Shown here piece after piece: positions 1 through 10,482 of a stretch of DNA of 64,000 nucleotides. The first letter of the stretch is position 1; each line of letters begins with the position of its first letter. The notes below the pieces were generated by a model. The model saw only the letters and a program-made list of their open reading frames with translations. It did no database searches and was not told the DNA's origin. Made by a program: the position numbers and the translations under genes. The stretch covers positions 124,001-188,000 of the forward strand of contig NW_025407860.1 of NCBI RefSeq assembly GCF_003324165.1, read 5' to 3'. Source of the stretch: Naegleria lovaniensis (taxonomy: Eukaryota > Heterolobosea > Eutetramitea > Acrasida > Naegleriidae).

Positions 1-402
1 TCCCAAAATTTCCTTGACGCAACCAGCCAAATCCTTAGCATAAGACTTTGATTTCATGGTCCTGGCAATACCAATGACATCTTCCATAGACAAGTTACCG
101 TTGTGTTTAATGTTCTTGACCTTCTTTCTGTCTCTTGGTGGTTCCTTCAAAGCCTTGATGACCAATGAGGAAGCAGATGGGACAATTTCAATTTCGGCAT
201 TTCTGTTTTGGATGGTCAATTTGACGGTGATCTTGAGACCCTTCCAGTCCTTGGAGAGCTTGGCGATATCGTCACCAATCTTCTTGGCAGAGAGACCCAA
301 AGGACCGACCTTTGGAGCCAAGGTGGCGGTAGCACCGGCTTCACCTCCCAAACATCTCAAGTACAAGATTTTAACTTCTGATGGATCTGCTTTTGGTGGC
401 AT
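1..402 (-). CDS. RPL12: 60S ribosomal protein L12 (uL11 family), 3' end cut by window edge
   Basis: Encodes the first 134 residues of the eukaryotic uL11 protein, which sits at the GTPase-associated stalk base of the large ribosomal subunit. The start reads [20 protein letters not shown], as in eukaryotic L12, followed by the conserved [16 protein letters not shown] segment that contacts rRNA and by [16 protein letters not shown] in the C-terminal domain. The family is about 165 residues, so about 30 lie beyond the left edge. The ATG at 402..400 is the only plausible start. The gene diverges from MTO1 across about 320 bp. Identification is by family sequence recall and is very secure. Confidence 0.95.
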   Translation of the reverse strand, partial: MPPKADPSEVKILYLRCLGGEAGATATLAPKVGPLGLSAKKIGDDIAKLSKDWKGLKITVKLTIQNRNAEIEIVPSASSLVIKALKEPPRDRKKVKNIKHNGNLSMEDVIGIARTMKSKSYAKDLAGCVKEILG

Positions 403-723
403 TCTGATGCGAAAATTTGTCGTCAAAGATAGATGAAGAAGGCGAGACTTACGTTATAGAGTTTTGGCGTTATTTTTTTTTCGAAAAAGACAAATTTTTT
501 AGTCAACCTAATTTTGCGTTTTACAATGAAGCAACAGTCAGAGTTTGTTGTGGCAGAACCAAACCTTGGCCGAAACAAGTTGATCAATGATATCTGGATT
601 GGTTTTGTGCACAATACTGCTGTTCCTAACTTTTTCAAATGCTTCTCTTTATAAACCTTCGTCCAATGGTTCACGAATTGATTGAACAACAGCAATAAGG
701 AAGATGAAACCCAACTTCAAAAA
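403..723. promoter_or_regulatory. Divergent intergenic region RPL12/MTO1
   Basis: About 320 bp between two divergent start codons. It holds T-rich and A-rich runs but no coding signal with an ATG that I can support. It presumably carries both promoters; no specific element was recognised. Confidence 0.3.
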
Positions 724-3405
724 ATGAAAAGAATCCTTCTGCAGAAGCAACATGAACCCTTCTCCAAAGCCTCTTGTTCTTTCATTTCAAAATCATGTGT
801 GCAGCGAACACATGCTCATTTAAAGACTAATCGCTTCTCCAATAACCATTCCTCTTCCGATTATTATTATTTGAATTTAAACCAATCCAAATGGGTTCGG
901 AACTTTCACTCCTTTCTCTCATCAGCAGACCAACACCACTCACACTCCAATACAATCAACGTGGATTCCTACCACTCTGCCACACAACAACATGATCATG
1001 CTTCAACAATGTCAATCAATAACAATCATAGAGAGAATTTTTCCTCTCACTCTTCTTCCACTGTCCGTACACATCCAACATTTTTCGATACTATTGTTGT
1101 GGGTGGCGGCCATTCGGGATGTGAAGCTGCTCATGCTTCTCTCTTTCATAACGCAACCACTCTCATGGTGACACACAGTTCAGATACCATTGGAGTTCTT
1201 TCATGTAATCCATCTGTTGGTGGTGTTGGAAAAGGAATTTTAGTGAAGGAAGTAGATGCGTTGGGAGGTCTGATGGGTGTTGTGAGTGATTATGCAATGA
1301 TTCATTACAATGTGTTAAATCAAAGTAAAGGACCTGCAGTGTATGGTCCACGAGGTCAAATGGATCGTCACTTGTACAGAACTAAAATGCAACAAATTTT
1401 AAACGAATATACTAAACGATATCCTGATAAATTTCAAATCATAAGTGGAAGTGTGGATCAATTATTGCATGAAAATGGAGAAATTCGTGGAGTAGTTCTT
1501 AAAGATGGTACAAAAATTCGTGCCAAATCTGTAGTTATTACAACAGGAACTTTTTTGAGAGGAGAAATTCATATTGGAAATACTGTTCGGTTTGCAGGAG
1601 GTAGAATTAGTGAGATTGGAACAGAACGCACTTGTGGAAGTTTGAGTGATTGTTTTTACAAGGAATTTCAATTTGAAATGGGAAGAATGAAAACAGGAAC
1701 ACCTCCTCGCCTTCATCGAGAATCCATCGATTGGTCCAAACTCACAGAACAACCCTCAGCCAAATATATTGAACCTTTTTCCTACATGCATGACGAGAAT
1801 ACATTTTATGGAACTCGAGTGCCGCTTGATCAACCTCACATGATGTGTTACGAAACTGAAACAAATGAACGTACACATGAAATTATTCGTAACAATTGTA
1901 GTGCATTGGCAGACGAGGTTCGATTTGGAAACGGACCTCGTTATTGCCCTTCCATTGAAATTAAGGTCACCCGATTCCCTCAGAGAACTTCACATCGTAT
2001 TTGGTTGGAACCTGAAGGTATTCCTCCCAAATGCTCCATCGATGGAAAAGTGCCCTATGATCACTACTCGAATGTGATCTATCCCAATGGAATTTCATCA
2101 AGTTTACCTCCAGAGAAACAGCTTGAATTTTTACGTACCATGAAAGGACTCGAGAATGTACACATGTTACAACCTGGTTACGCCGTTGCTTATGATTTTG
2201 TTTCACCCAAAGTGGAATTAACTCACACTCTACAAACAAGAAAATGTAAGGGACTCTTTTTGGCAGGTCAAATCAATGGTACGACAGGATATGAAGAGGC
2301 TGCTGCTCAAGGAATTATTGCAGGTATTAATGCAGCCATATATGCTCGGCAGGATAATACTGAGTTTATTTTGGATCGATCTGAGGCATATATTGGAGTA
2401 TTGATTGATGATTTAGTGACAAGAGGAGTGGATGAACCTTACAGAATATTCACATCACGATCTGAATATCGATTAATGTTGAGAGCAGACAATGCTGATT
2501 TGAGATTGACCGAGAAGAAATATTTACATGGATTGGAAAGTTTACCGATTGAAGGAAGGAAATTAAAGTCTTCAAGCAGAAACCGAATCACCAAAAAAGA
2601 TGATGACATCTATCATGAGGAATACTATAATTCTCTCGATACTGGCTCGAGTGTATCTGAACAACGATATATGAAAACAATGCAACGAAAAGAGAGAATT
2701 ACTCGTGCTCTCAACATGTGTCACTCGGTTCAATTCACTCCAAAAATGTGGAATTCCATTTTAAATTTAAAGGATTTTTCTGTTGGAACAGATATTGGAA
2801 GAAAGAAATCTATTGCTGATATCATAGCTCAACAACATGTCACAAGTTTACATGATGTTGATTTTAAATATTTAAGCGAGCAAGCTGAGTATCTGCCCAC
2901 TATTTATGACTACACTGAAGGCAACACAAATGCTGAATGTGAGAACGAAGAGAGAATGATGATGGAATTCGCTCATGAGCAAGAAAATTATGAATTGCTC
3001 AATTCACAACAACCACCCTCTCTTGGAGATGCTCAGCAACAATATTTACTGGAATTGGAATTACAATCCATTCAAGAAGCCAAACAATCAAGAAGAGACG
3101 AACAAACCATCATTTCTGAATGTCGTTATTTCCAATATTACGATCAATACGAACACGATATTGAACAATTATCTAAAATGGAAAACTTGACATTGCCTTC
3201 AGAACTATACGATCAATTGGAAGAGAAGGGAATATTCCCACATATCACTACTGAAGAGCGAGTGAAATTAATGAGATACAAACCAAAAACATTGAGAGAA
3301 GCATCCATGATTTCTGGAATTCGACAAACTACTTTAATTTCAATCATGCAATCACTGACATCTAATAATACAAGAAAGAGAAGTGGAGTTTTACAAAAAC
3401 AATAA
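724..3405 (+). CDS. MTO1: Mitochondrial tRNA uridine 5-carboxymethylaminomethyl modification enzyme MTO1/MnmG (GidA)
   Basis: FAD protein that, with MSS1/MnmE, installs the carboxymethylaminomethyl-type group on U34 of mitochondrial tRNAs. The Rossmann FAD motif VVGGGHSGCEAA lies near residue 120 of the 893-residue product and is followed by the MnmG signatures CNPSVGGVGKG and GPRGQMDR. Later blocks include TGTFLRGEIHIG, GRMKTGTPPRLHR, the NGTTGYEEAAAQG region and the FTSRSEYRLMLRADNAD motif. The frame is open 14 codons further upstream but only through a TTG, so the ATG at 724 is chosen. The first 115 residues are Ser/His/Asn-rich and probably include the mitochondrial targeting signal. The protein is about 200 residues longer than usual; the excess lies in this extension and in charged insertions around residues 620-800. 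Confidence 0.93.
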   Translation: MKRILLQKQHEPFSKASCSFISKSCVQRTHAHLKTNRFSNNHSSSDYYYLNLNQSKWVRNFHSFLSSADQHHSHSNTINVDSYHSATQQHDHASTMSINNNHRENFSSHSSSTVRTHPTFFDTIVVGGGHSGCEAAHASLFHNATTLMVTHSSDTIGVLSCNPSVGGVGKGILVKEVDALGGLMGVVSDYAMIHYNVLNQSKGPAVYGPRGQMDRHLYRTKMQQILNEYTKRYPDKFQIISGSVDQLLHENGEIRGVVLKDGTKIRAKSVVITTGTFLRGEIHIGNTVRFAGGRISEIGTERTCGSLSDCFYKEFQFEMGRMKTGTPPRLHRESIDWSKLTEQPSAKYIEPFSYMHDENTFYGTRVPLDQPHMMCYETETNERTHEIIRNNCSALADEVRFGNGPRYCPSIEIKVTRFPQRTSHRIWLEPEGIPPKCSIDGKVPYDHYSNVIYPNGISSSLPPEKQLEFLRTMKGLENVHMLQPGYAVAYDFVSPKVELTHTLQTRKCKGLFLAGQINGTTGYEEAAAQGIIAGINAAIYARQDNTEFILDRSEAYIGVLIDDLVTRGVDEPYRIFTSRSEYRLMLRADNADLRLTEKKYLHGLESLPIEGRKLKSSSRNRITKKDDDIYHEEYYNSLDTGSSVSEQRYMKTMQRKERITRALNMCHSVQFTPKMWNSILNLKDFSVGTDIGRKKSIADIIAQQHVTSLHDVDFKYLSEQAEYLPTIYDYTEGNTNAECENEERMMMEFAHEQENYELLNSQQPPSLGDAQQQYLLELELQSIQEAKQSRRDEQTIISECRYFQYYDQYEHDIEQLSKMENLTLPSELYDQLEEKGIFPHITTEERVKLMRYKPKTLREASMISGIRQTTLISIMQSLTSNNTRKRSGVLQKQ

Positions 3406-3507
3406 AAAAACGTGACAAAAGCTTTACTGTTGAGAAAGTGCTCAGGTTTTGAAGTGAGCTCGAACTGGAAAGCTCCAGTTCCAACAAGAAAGATTAGCGT
3501 CAAAAAA

Positions 3508-4419
3508 ATGCCAAAAGAGAAATCAAGCAAGAAAGTAACGACAGGAGGATCAGCATCCAAAGCATCAAAAACTGCATCATCAACAACAACCACGAGCGAA
3601 TCATCCAAATCAAACAGCAAGCCAGCAGGAAAGATCAAAATGAAATTTCCATGCACTCATGCGTTTGAATGTACCTCGGGTGAAATATTATGGGGTCAAA
3701 TTCAGTGTTTGATCAAAGGCAGTAAAACCAAAGCACATGATGGAGTGAATGGACCCATCAGCTCCGGATTTGGTGGTACCATTTTGCAAAGCGAATTCTG
3801 CTATCGTGCTGCAGCTCGCAAGGGTAAATGGGTTGTAGAGAGATTTGTCAATTCCGAGGATAAGTGGGTAGGAGGCTTTATTGTTCATCACGAAGACATT
3901 TCTGGCAAGGAATTGTTAGAAAGATGTTCTTCCATTGGTATTTCATTGGCACAGAGTCATGAGGACAAACAAATTGTCTATGTCAATCGATACGATTGGT
4001 CATGGCATTCTGGATCGAGCACTGAGGTCGGAAAAGAGCTCAAGTTGTACAAGTCACACAAGAAAAAGAAAAAAGACGATGACGAGGATTATCGTGGCAG
4101 TGATGAAGAGTCTGGCTCTGGATATGATAGTGAAGAGTGTGAGCGTTTGGGAGGTAATTTTCAAATGATTGATGCCAGTGAGTACGACTCGGTCATGAAA
4201 TTGTTGAGCTCCAAGCATCCAGAAGAATGTATTCAGTATCGAGCCCCTTCTGGAACTCTGTGTGGAGTACATGTGTGCGGAGAAGATACTGAGTACGAGC
4301 TTGGCTGGCTAGTTTTCAGTGGTAAGAAGCATTCAGACTTTCCAGAAAGTGACGAGTTGATTGGAGTTGTGTATGATAGTAGCTATTGTGCGTTGGAAGG
4401 TGACTTTGAGGTCGAATAA
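3508..4419 (+). CDS. Hypothetical acidic/basic patched protein, 303 aa
   Basis: I do not recognise this protein. The first 45 residues are Lys/Ser/Thr-rich. Two aromatic, Gly-rich globular stretches follow (about residues 45-175 and 220-303), the first with a GFGGTILQSEFCYRAA segment and the second with LCGVHVCGEDTEYELGWLVF. They are separated by a charged linker with a KKKKKDDDED block. There is no signal peptide or membrane segment. The two halves may be diverged copies of one beta-rich unit, since both carry short Gly-Trp/Phe strand patterns, but I could not establish this. The ATG at 3508 follows the A-rich stretch caaaaaa, typical of starts here. The frame is open upstream only through a GTG. 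The gene starts 102 bp after the MTO1 stop on the same strand. Confidence 0.75.
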   Translation: MPKEKSSKKVTTGGSASKASKTASSTTTTSESSKSNSKPAGKIKMKFPCTHAFECTSGEILWGQIQCLIKGSKTKAHDGVNGPISSGFGGTILQSEFCYRAAARKGKWVVERFVNSEDKWVGGFIVHHEDISGKELLERCSSIGISLAQSHEDKQIVYVNRYDWSWHSGSSTEVGKELKLYKSHKKKKKDDDEDYRGSDEESGSGYDSEECERLGGNFQMIDASEYDSVMKLLSSKHPEECIQYRAPSGTLCGVHVCGEDTEYELGWLVFSGKKHSDFPESDELIGVVYDSSYCALEGDFEVE

Positions 4420-4545
4420 TTTATTAAGAGAGGAGATTAAGATTGTCTGAAATATGTTTCATTCCTAGCGTCGAATAAATAAATCTATCATGTCAAAAAC
4501 ATGGAAAATATCTTGGGGGTCAAAGAAACCAAGTCATGTTAAGGA

Positions 4546-6033
4546 TTAGCAGGCAAATTCTTCAACAATGACTTCGGTGCTTCCATCTTGAATGTAAGCA
4601 ATGTAATTCATAGAGGGATGTAATTGAATTTGTGTCACTTGGCTTACTTCTTTCTTTATGAGAGGAGTGCCATCAATCAAGTTAATCACATACAGCATGT
4701 AGCTTCGTTTTTCTTCATTTCTTGTGCAGCACGCCATGACTGGAGGTAAGAACACATGACTCGTTGAGTATGGTGATTTGCTTGCAGAAGTTGCAGTGTT
4801 AGGATTCGTACCAACTTGGGCTCTCACTGAAACACACACAACCAGTGAATTCATGTCTGAGAATGTATGTGCACATATTAATTCAGGAAATTCAAAAATT
4901 GACACTACTGAATCTTCAGATCCAACCACAAGATATTTCTCATCACTCGAAATATCCATACTTGTCAAAGCTCCCTTGCTCACTAAAAATTGAGATGCAT
5001 CTGTCGTTAGGAAATTATTCAACGATGATGAGTCAATTTCATCTGAGGACGTGTCCATCATGTTTGAACTTTTTGCATCCAATGATGATTTCTGAGTCAA
5101 CAACTGAGAAGGTTGTGTAGAAACTGAGGGTGAATTAATTTTCAAGGTCACAAATGCATTAATCTTTTCCTTTTCATCATTCACACAAAATATTTTTCCA
5201 ATTCCTGTTGCAATATACAATGTATTTCCTTGCTTATCCCATTTAATATCTGTAATATCGCATGGAAATACTCCTCGATCTTTAATCACGAGACTAGAAG
5301 ATGTGGTAATTTCTCCAATATTTGTAGCGTGAGTTTGTTTGATAGTATAAATATAAATTGAGTTCTTAATGTCAACCACAACCATTTTCAATCCATTACA
5401 ACACCAATCCAAATGTTTTAAAGGAGTGTCACCGACCATGAGATGTACAATGGATTCACCTCCATTATAACTTGTAATTTTCGTGTCAAAAATTCGAATA
5501 TAACCTTTTGAGGTGATACAAGCTAATTGATGACTACAACAAGGATTGAATTTGATTTTTGTAACATCACCTCGATTGGATCCTTTAATATCAATTTCTC
5601 GTGATGATGATGGTGTTGTTGTGGATGGTTGCTGCTATTTGGATATGAATTATTTTGGACATCAATTTTGACGATGATGTGAATGGAAATTGAATAAAAA
5701 TCGGAAATATAGTAAATCATCATCATCATTTTCAATAAAGAAATTATATAATAATTTAACATTGTAATAACAAGGAAAAAATTAATATAAATTATGAATA
5801 AGTAATATCAAAGTAAAAAGACATTATTGAACAATGGTTCATCATCCATCGCACGCACATACACCTACTTTCGGATTATTAGAAGCCGATGATGGAACAG
5901 AACACTCCGGTTCATGAAAGTCATTAAATATTTTCAAATTTCCTTCCACCGTTCCACAAGCTAACTTTCCTTTCGGGTTGAACGCGAGAGCTTTCACAGG
6001 TTTACGTCCTTTTAGGATTTGGATTCCAGGCAT
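4546..6033 (-). CDS. THOC3: WD40-repeat protein, probable THO complex subunit 3 (TEX1/THOC3)
   Basis: Two exons, 6033..5869 and about 5634..4546, give about 417 residues. The intron starts gtaggt and ends aaatag, both phase 0, and contains no other AG beyond the donor. Several blades are visible: VKALAFNPKGKLACGTVEGNLKIF near the N-terminus, then VTKIKFNPCC...GYIRIFD, ITDIKWDKQGNTLYIATGIG, and MDISSDEKYLVVGSEDSVVSIFEFPEL. The last block and the order of blades resemble THOC3, in which GSADALVSLWDVDEL is followed by a Cys/Phe-Ser segment. THOC3 belongs to the THO/TREX mRNA export complex in the nucleus. Assignment to THOC3 rather than another WD40 family is moderate; the WD40 fold itself is secure. 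Confidence 0.6.
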
Positions 6034-6213
6034 TTTTTTGGATGAGATGATATCATTATTGATTGGTCATGAAATAATTTATTTGTAATCGTTCAACAAG
6101 GGGCGGACCTTAAATTGGTTGCTCTTGAATGGTTGTGTGAAAATTCAATGAATAATTCAAGTGAAAAATTATGATTCTTTTTGAAATCCATAGTGATGTG
6201 AGTGATGATGGAT

Positions 6214-7098
6214 CTATTCATTGGATGGTGATGCAGGTAGATTGGTATCAGCTGGTTCTTGTGCTCCAGTGTGAGCGGATGAGGCGGCAGAAACATCGTC
6301 TTGCATGGCATTGTCAATATTCGTGGTCGTTGCTCCACCATTCAAATCCATGGTGTCTGCATGGCTTGTTTGTTTTCGTTTCTTTCTTGCAGCAATTCCT
6401 TCTTCAGTTGTGGGCGTTTTTGAAAATTGATAATTTCTGTTGGCGAGACATAAATGTTGAGGAGGTAATAATACACGTGGTTTCTTAGGGAGCAGAATTG
6501 GCTGAGAATTCTTTTGATTTGCAACTTCGAGAAGGAACTATTTGTATGTGAATAATAGCATTATAAATTGGATCATGAGTGAAAAATGAAATAATAATTA
6601 TAATATTAATATCAAATAATAATAATAATAATTATTGATCAATTGGCCGTGTTCCGAAAGAACATGTTGTATCAACAACCAAATATGTATCCAATTTATC
6701 ATTCATCCTCGTGATTAATAACTTACTTCAACTGGTGGTGGCTCTGTGTATGAATGATTTACTCTGGATTGAATGGACAATCGAACGTCCTCCAAATCAA
6801 GATCGCTTCTTCCAGCATGATCCATATACACAAAAGAATCCTCAATTACTTCATAAACGTATCTATATACCAATTCCAATAATTGTTCGGTAACTCTAGG
6901 TTCGAATTCTTTAATCCCCATACTTTGCAAAATCTTTTCAATGATGATGGCATCTTTTGGTACATTTTGAATATCTTTCTCGTTTACCATAGTTGATGAA
7001 AAGAATGTACCCGATGCTGATGATGATGGATTTGTGCTCGGAACTGATGATGAGCCTTGAACATTGGAGCCAACACCCGAAGATGGTGTGTTTTGCAT
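6214..7098 (-). CDS. TAF9: Transcription initiation factor TFIID subunit 9 (TAF9)
   Basis: Two exons, 7098..6727 and 6537..6214, encode 231 residues. The intron begins gtaagt, ends aaatag, and is phase 0. The histone-fold domain (about residues 45-118) reads PKDAIIIEKILQSMG, then EFEPRVTEQLLELVYRYV, YMDHAGRSDLDLEDVRLSIQ and SRVNHSYTEPPPVEV. This matches the TAF9 signature closely, including the QSRVNxSxTxPPP tail. The second exon carries the conserved ILLPKKPRVLLPPQHLCLANRNYQF segment in pieces, then a low-complexity acidic tail. TAF9 pairs with TAF6 in TFIID and SAGA-type complexes. The frame continues upstream only through a GTG, so the ATG at 7098 is used. Confidence 0.92.
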
Positions 7099-7253
7099 TT
7101 TTTTCTTTTTTTTGAAGTCTCTCCAGGGGTGTTGGGTTGGATTTTGTTTAACATTCACATCATGATTAAAACAACAATTGTGTTCATGATTAATTGATAT
7201 TCATTTTGGCATTACAAAATTAAAATACAGCATATGACAGTATGGTGTGGAAT

Positions 7254-9179
7254 TTAAAGATCCATGTTTGGTTTTGGCTTGTCCTCATCGTCGTCATCTT
7301 TGGTCATGGATGCAGAAGCTCCAGCTGTCGAGGATGCACCTGCTGCCTTCTTCTTCTTTTGCTTTCTAGGTTCAATTTGAAGTGACAAGTTAAATAATTC
7401 GTCATCACTCAATTTAGTGATACCAAGTAATAATTCCTTCAATTCAGGATATTCTTCAAAGTTATATCTTGTGTTTTGATAAGTCTGAATATCACGAATC
7501 ACCTTTGCAAATAATCGACATTTACCAAAATTGATCAATCCATTAATATATTTTGGAGCACCGTCTTCGATAAATGTCAAATCGGTCAAGAAGAGACCAT
7601 TGAATGGAACGCAAGGAGGATTGACATTCTTGAGAACATTTCTCAAATTGGAAAAGTTGTTACCTTGACGTAAATATTCCAAATCTTCTCTAATCTTTTT
7701 AGATTCCTCACTGATGGCATCCCATACCTTACTGAGACGGTGAACAGCAGACGAGTTCAAACCGCTCATAATACTAAACACAGCATTGAAGTTGTTCAAA
7801 TTCTTGCAGTGATTGGCCAATTCCAAGAATTTCTCAACGGTTTTCACACGCTTTTCAGGTTCGAGTTCTGGTCTCAATACTTCTGTTGCGACATAACCAG
7901 AAAGTAAGTTAAAGTATTGAATCATTTTAGAAATGTTAGGGGCTTTGGTGACTCGGTGTTCCTTGTTCCAAGCTTGATTCAAACATTCTTTAGGTTCAAT
8001 GGTTTTGAACATGGCATAGTCAATGAGACAGATTTGACGAGCAATTTCAAGAATTGGATAATCGAGAATACCATATTCTTTCTTCTTGTTGAAAAGACCC
8101 TTTTTCAATTTGAGAATTTCTGGACCCTTGACTTGTGTAATGACCTTTCCTGTGTCGTTGTTTTTCACACGGTCCAATGCTTTTTCTAAGACTGAGGCCA
8201 ATGCTGTTTGGTTGGATTTCTTAACCATTTCAATGAATCGATTCAAAATTTGCATCATTTCATTGTCAAAGTCGAAAACGAAAAAGTTCTCAATCCAATA
8301 TTTGATACAATTGATAATTCTCAATCTAACCTTATCCAATACTTCACGTTTGAATGTGGCGAATTCTTCTGGAGGACAATTGGGTGGGTAGTTGAATCTC
8401 TCTTCTAGCTTTTTGAAAATTGTTTCCTTATCTGTAAAGTTTCTGAATGTTAACATGAACGTATGCAAAAAGTGAATGTCATAATTCACGTGAGAGGTCA
8501 ATTCTTCGATAAGCTTATTCAATGATGCATGTTCAATTTGACCGTCAACAATGACAATGTTTTCAGGTGGATCTTCCTTATAGGTCAATTGTGAAAGTTC
8601 AACCGAGTAAAAATCTTGTGGATTGAAAGTTTCCATTGGCTTTGGCTTTCTAGCAGAGCCTTTCGAGATGGTGCCAGAACCAATGGTTGGTGTGGATGGA
8701 TTACTCAGATTGTTTTGTTTACAATCTGTTGTGGATAACGTTGGAGTGGAAGTTGGAGTCGAGGACAAGGACGATTCGTCATTTCCATTTTTGGAATTGG
8801 AGTTTGAAATAGCCACATCAATATTGTTGTTATTAGTATTGGACAGATCATTGGAGACGGTAGAGGATTGCAACAATGAAAATGAATGATATGATGTGAG
8901 TGTTTTCGAATCCACATTTTTCACATCATCCATATCATCATTCAAAGAGAAAGGGACATTTGAAACAGATGATGACGTCGATGAAGGAATTACAAACGAG
9001 GAGGAAGAGGTATGTTTCACAGTACCACGTCGTCGTCCAATAGCAAGTGGTCGTTGAAGAATGGAGATGGGTGGAGGAGTCGTTGAAGTGGGAGAGCAAG
9101 TCGATGAAATGACGGATAGTTTGGAAGATTTCGTAGAAGTGGCATCAGTTGTTGTGGATGATGATTTGTGTTCATTCAT
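7254..9179 (-). CDS. Ras guanine nucleotide exchange factor (RasGEF, CDC25-type), short form
   Basis: As a single open frame from the ATG at 9179 this gives 641 residues. Residues 1-200 are Ser/Thr/Asn-rich. The RasGEF N-terminal (REM) domain follows at about 205-330 (IVDGQIEHASLNKLIEELT, FLHTFMLTFRNFTDKETIF). The catalytic CDC25 domain lies at about 368-610 (YPILEIARQICLIDYAMF, HCKNLNNFNAVFSIMSGLNS, FNGLFLTDLTFIEDGAPKY). It should load GTP on a Ras-family GTPase at membranes. The ATG has the A-rich context seen at other starts. However, the stretch encoding residues 1-151 contains no AG dinucleotide, and splicing logic suggests this part is also intron to a longer transcript starting at 10482. 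The catalytic half is certain; which N-terminus is used, or both, is open. Confidence 0.9.
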   Translation of the reverse strand: MNEHKSSSTTTDATSTKSSKLSVISSTCSPTSTTPPPISILQRPLAIGRRRGTVKHTSSSSFVIPSSTSSSVSNVPFSLNDDMDDVKNVDSKTLTSYHSFSLLQSSTVSNDLSNTNNNNIDVAISNSNSKNGNDESSLSSTPTSTPTLSTTDCKQNNLSNPSTPTIGSGTISKGSARKPKPMETFNPQDFYSVELSQLTYKEDPPENIVIVDGQIEHASLNKLIEELTSHVNYDIHFLHTFMLTFRNFTDKETIFKKLEERFNYPPNCPPEEFATFKREVLDKVRLRIINCIKYWIENFFVFDFDNEMMQILNRFIEMVKKSNQTALASVLEKALDRVKNNDTGKVITQVKGPEILKLKKGLFNKKKEYGILDYPILEIARQICLIDYAMFKTIEPKECLNQAWNKEHRVTKAPNISKMIQYFNLLSGYVATEVLRPELEPEKRVKTVEKFLELANHCKNLNNFNAVFSIMSGLNSSAVHRLSKVWDAISEESKKIREDLEYLRQGNNFSNLRNVLKNVNPPCVPFNGLFLTDLTFIEDGAPKYINGLINFGKCRLFAKVIRDIQTYQNTRYNFEEYPELKELLLGITKLSDDELFNLSLQIEPRKQKKKKAAGASSTAGASASMTKDDDDEDKPKPNMDL

Positions 9180-9407
9180 TTTTCAAAGGGCAGAAAAGGT
9201 TCGAGTGTGTGGGTGGACACGCGATGGCATGTCAAATATCAGTAGGGCAAAGTAAAGCGAAATTTTGGCAAAAGTCGATCAAAAACAAGGTGGAAGGATC
9301 AAAAGATTTGAAATATTTTGATCATGTGGAAAGAGCATGTTGGATCAAATGAACATTGAATTTGCTTGTCAAATGCCAATCATTTGCACACACAAGTAAC
9401 TACTTAC
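8726..9407 (-). other. Predicted 682-nt intron joining F-box-like exon to RasGEF body
   Basis: Donor gtaagt at 9407..9402 follows ...CAA TTG T (phase 1). The first CAG more than 45 nt downstream is at 8728..8726, and the exon then resumes at 8725 in the second codon position of the RasGEF frame, so the phases match. Between the AG at 9366..9365 and the acceptor there are 637 nt without one AG on this strand. The joined frame would be 848 codons plus stop. Confidence 0.6.
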
Positions 9408-10482
9408 ACAATTGAATAAACTTCTTGCTGTTCGTGAGATCACTTGCAGCAGTATCTGTTTCAGAGTTGTTGTCAGATCCATTATTATTGTTCAATTCAA
9501 CAATCAAGACATTCCACAATTGATTCACATTTTCACTTTGAGGAGACAAGTACAATTGATTCCATTTCTTATTCAACAAGGAAACAGTTCGAATATGAGA
9601 GAGTTCTGTCTTATTCGATACCGATTTAATCCAATCCTTGTGTGGAACCAAGAAGCTCACAATGAGTTCAATAACTTTTTCATTGTCGTTCAATGCAGAT
9701 TTCACAATGGCACCCACTGAATTGGAATCTTGAGTTGGTTCCACTTGATTCTTTTTGAGAGATTGTCTATTATTGGTCGAAGTTGTAGCGGTCACAAGAG
9801 GAGAACTGCTTCGAGCATTCTCTGGAACAGGAGACACCGATGAATTTCTCTTGTCGGTTGATGTCTTATTCAATTCATTTCTCTTACCCATCAAGAGTGT
9901 TGGTGTAATAGTGAACTGTGAGGTTGGATTCTTATTCAAATCTCCAGTAGAATTGGATGCAGAATTCACACTTGGTGAAGAATTACCACTACTCACACTC
10001 GCACGAGGTGTTGAAGCGTTTGAATTCGAACCTCCATTGAGTGAATTTTTCAAACTATTTCTCGAGTTGGGTGTGGAAGGATTTGATAATTTGTTCAACA
10101 AACTACTACTATTCAATTGATACATTCTCTTGTTCAATTCAAACATGTTGAATGGTGTTTGAACGGTTCCATAACAGAGTTGTGTACTTTCTGGAAGTGA
10201 TCCTTCTGACAAGTGGTTGAAAATTCCACCTGAGAAGGAATTTGAATGATTCAATGCATTGGAAGAGCCGGAGAAGGAACCATTGTTGTTGTTGTAGGTT
10301 GGTGAATTCGCAGTACTCGAACTCAAATCAGAGCTTGAATTGGAGGTTGAAACTGCTTGTGTACTGGTCGAGGTCGATGACTCTAGATGTTCTCCAGGTG
10401 GTAATGGACTGGTTGTGTTGGAGTCTCGACCTGACTTTTTATCATTATTCTTTTTAAAGAGAGAAGAAAGAGTGTTTTTCAT
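9408..10482 (-). CDS. F-box-like N-terminal exon, probably first exon of long RasGEF isoform
   Basis: The ATG at 10482 opens 358 codons plus one nucleotide up to a perfect gtaagt donor. Without splicing the frame ends three codons later at 9400. Residues 1-260 are Ser/Asn/Thr-rich with many SP/TP sites. Residues about 265-325 look like an F-box (KVIELIVSFLVPHKDW, then LSHIRTVSLLNKKWNQLYL and NQLWNVLIVEL), the SCF-ligase adaptor motif. No further domain follows in the unspliced version, which suggests a truncated product. Splicing to 8725 would give an 848-residue F-box plus RasGEF protein. The 5' flank is rich in GTT/TTA microsatellite on the plus strand. The F-box call is by pattern and moderate. 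Confidence 0.65.

Noticed and set aside
9400-9407. F-box-like gene ending at the TAG next to a gtaagt donor
   Set aside because: The stop lies inside a perfect donor and would truncate the protein just after the F-box; splicing downstream is more likely, so I treat the exon end as 9408.
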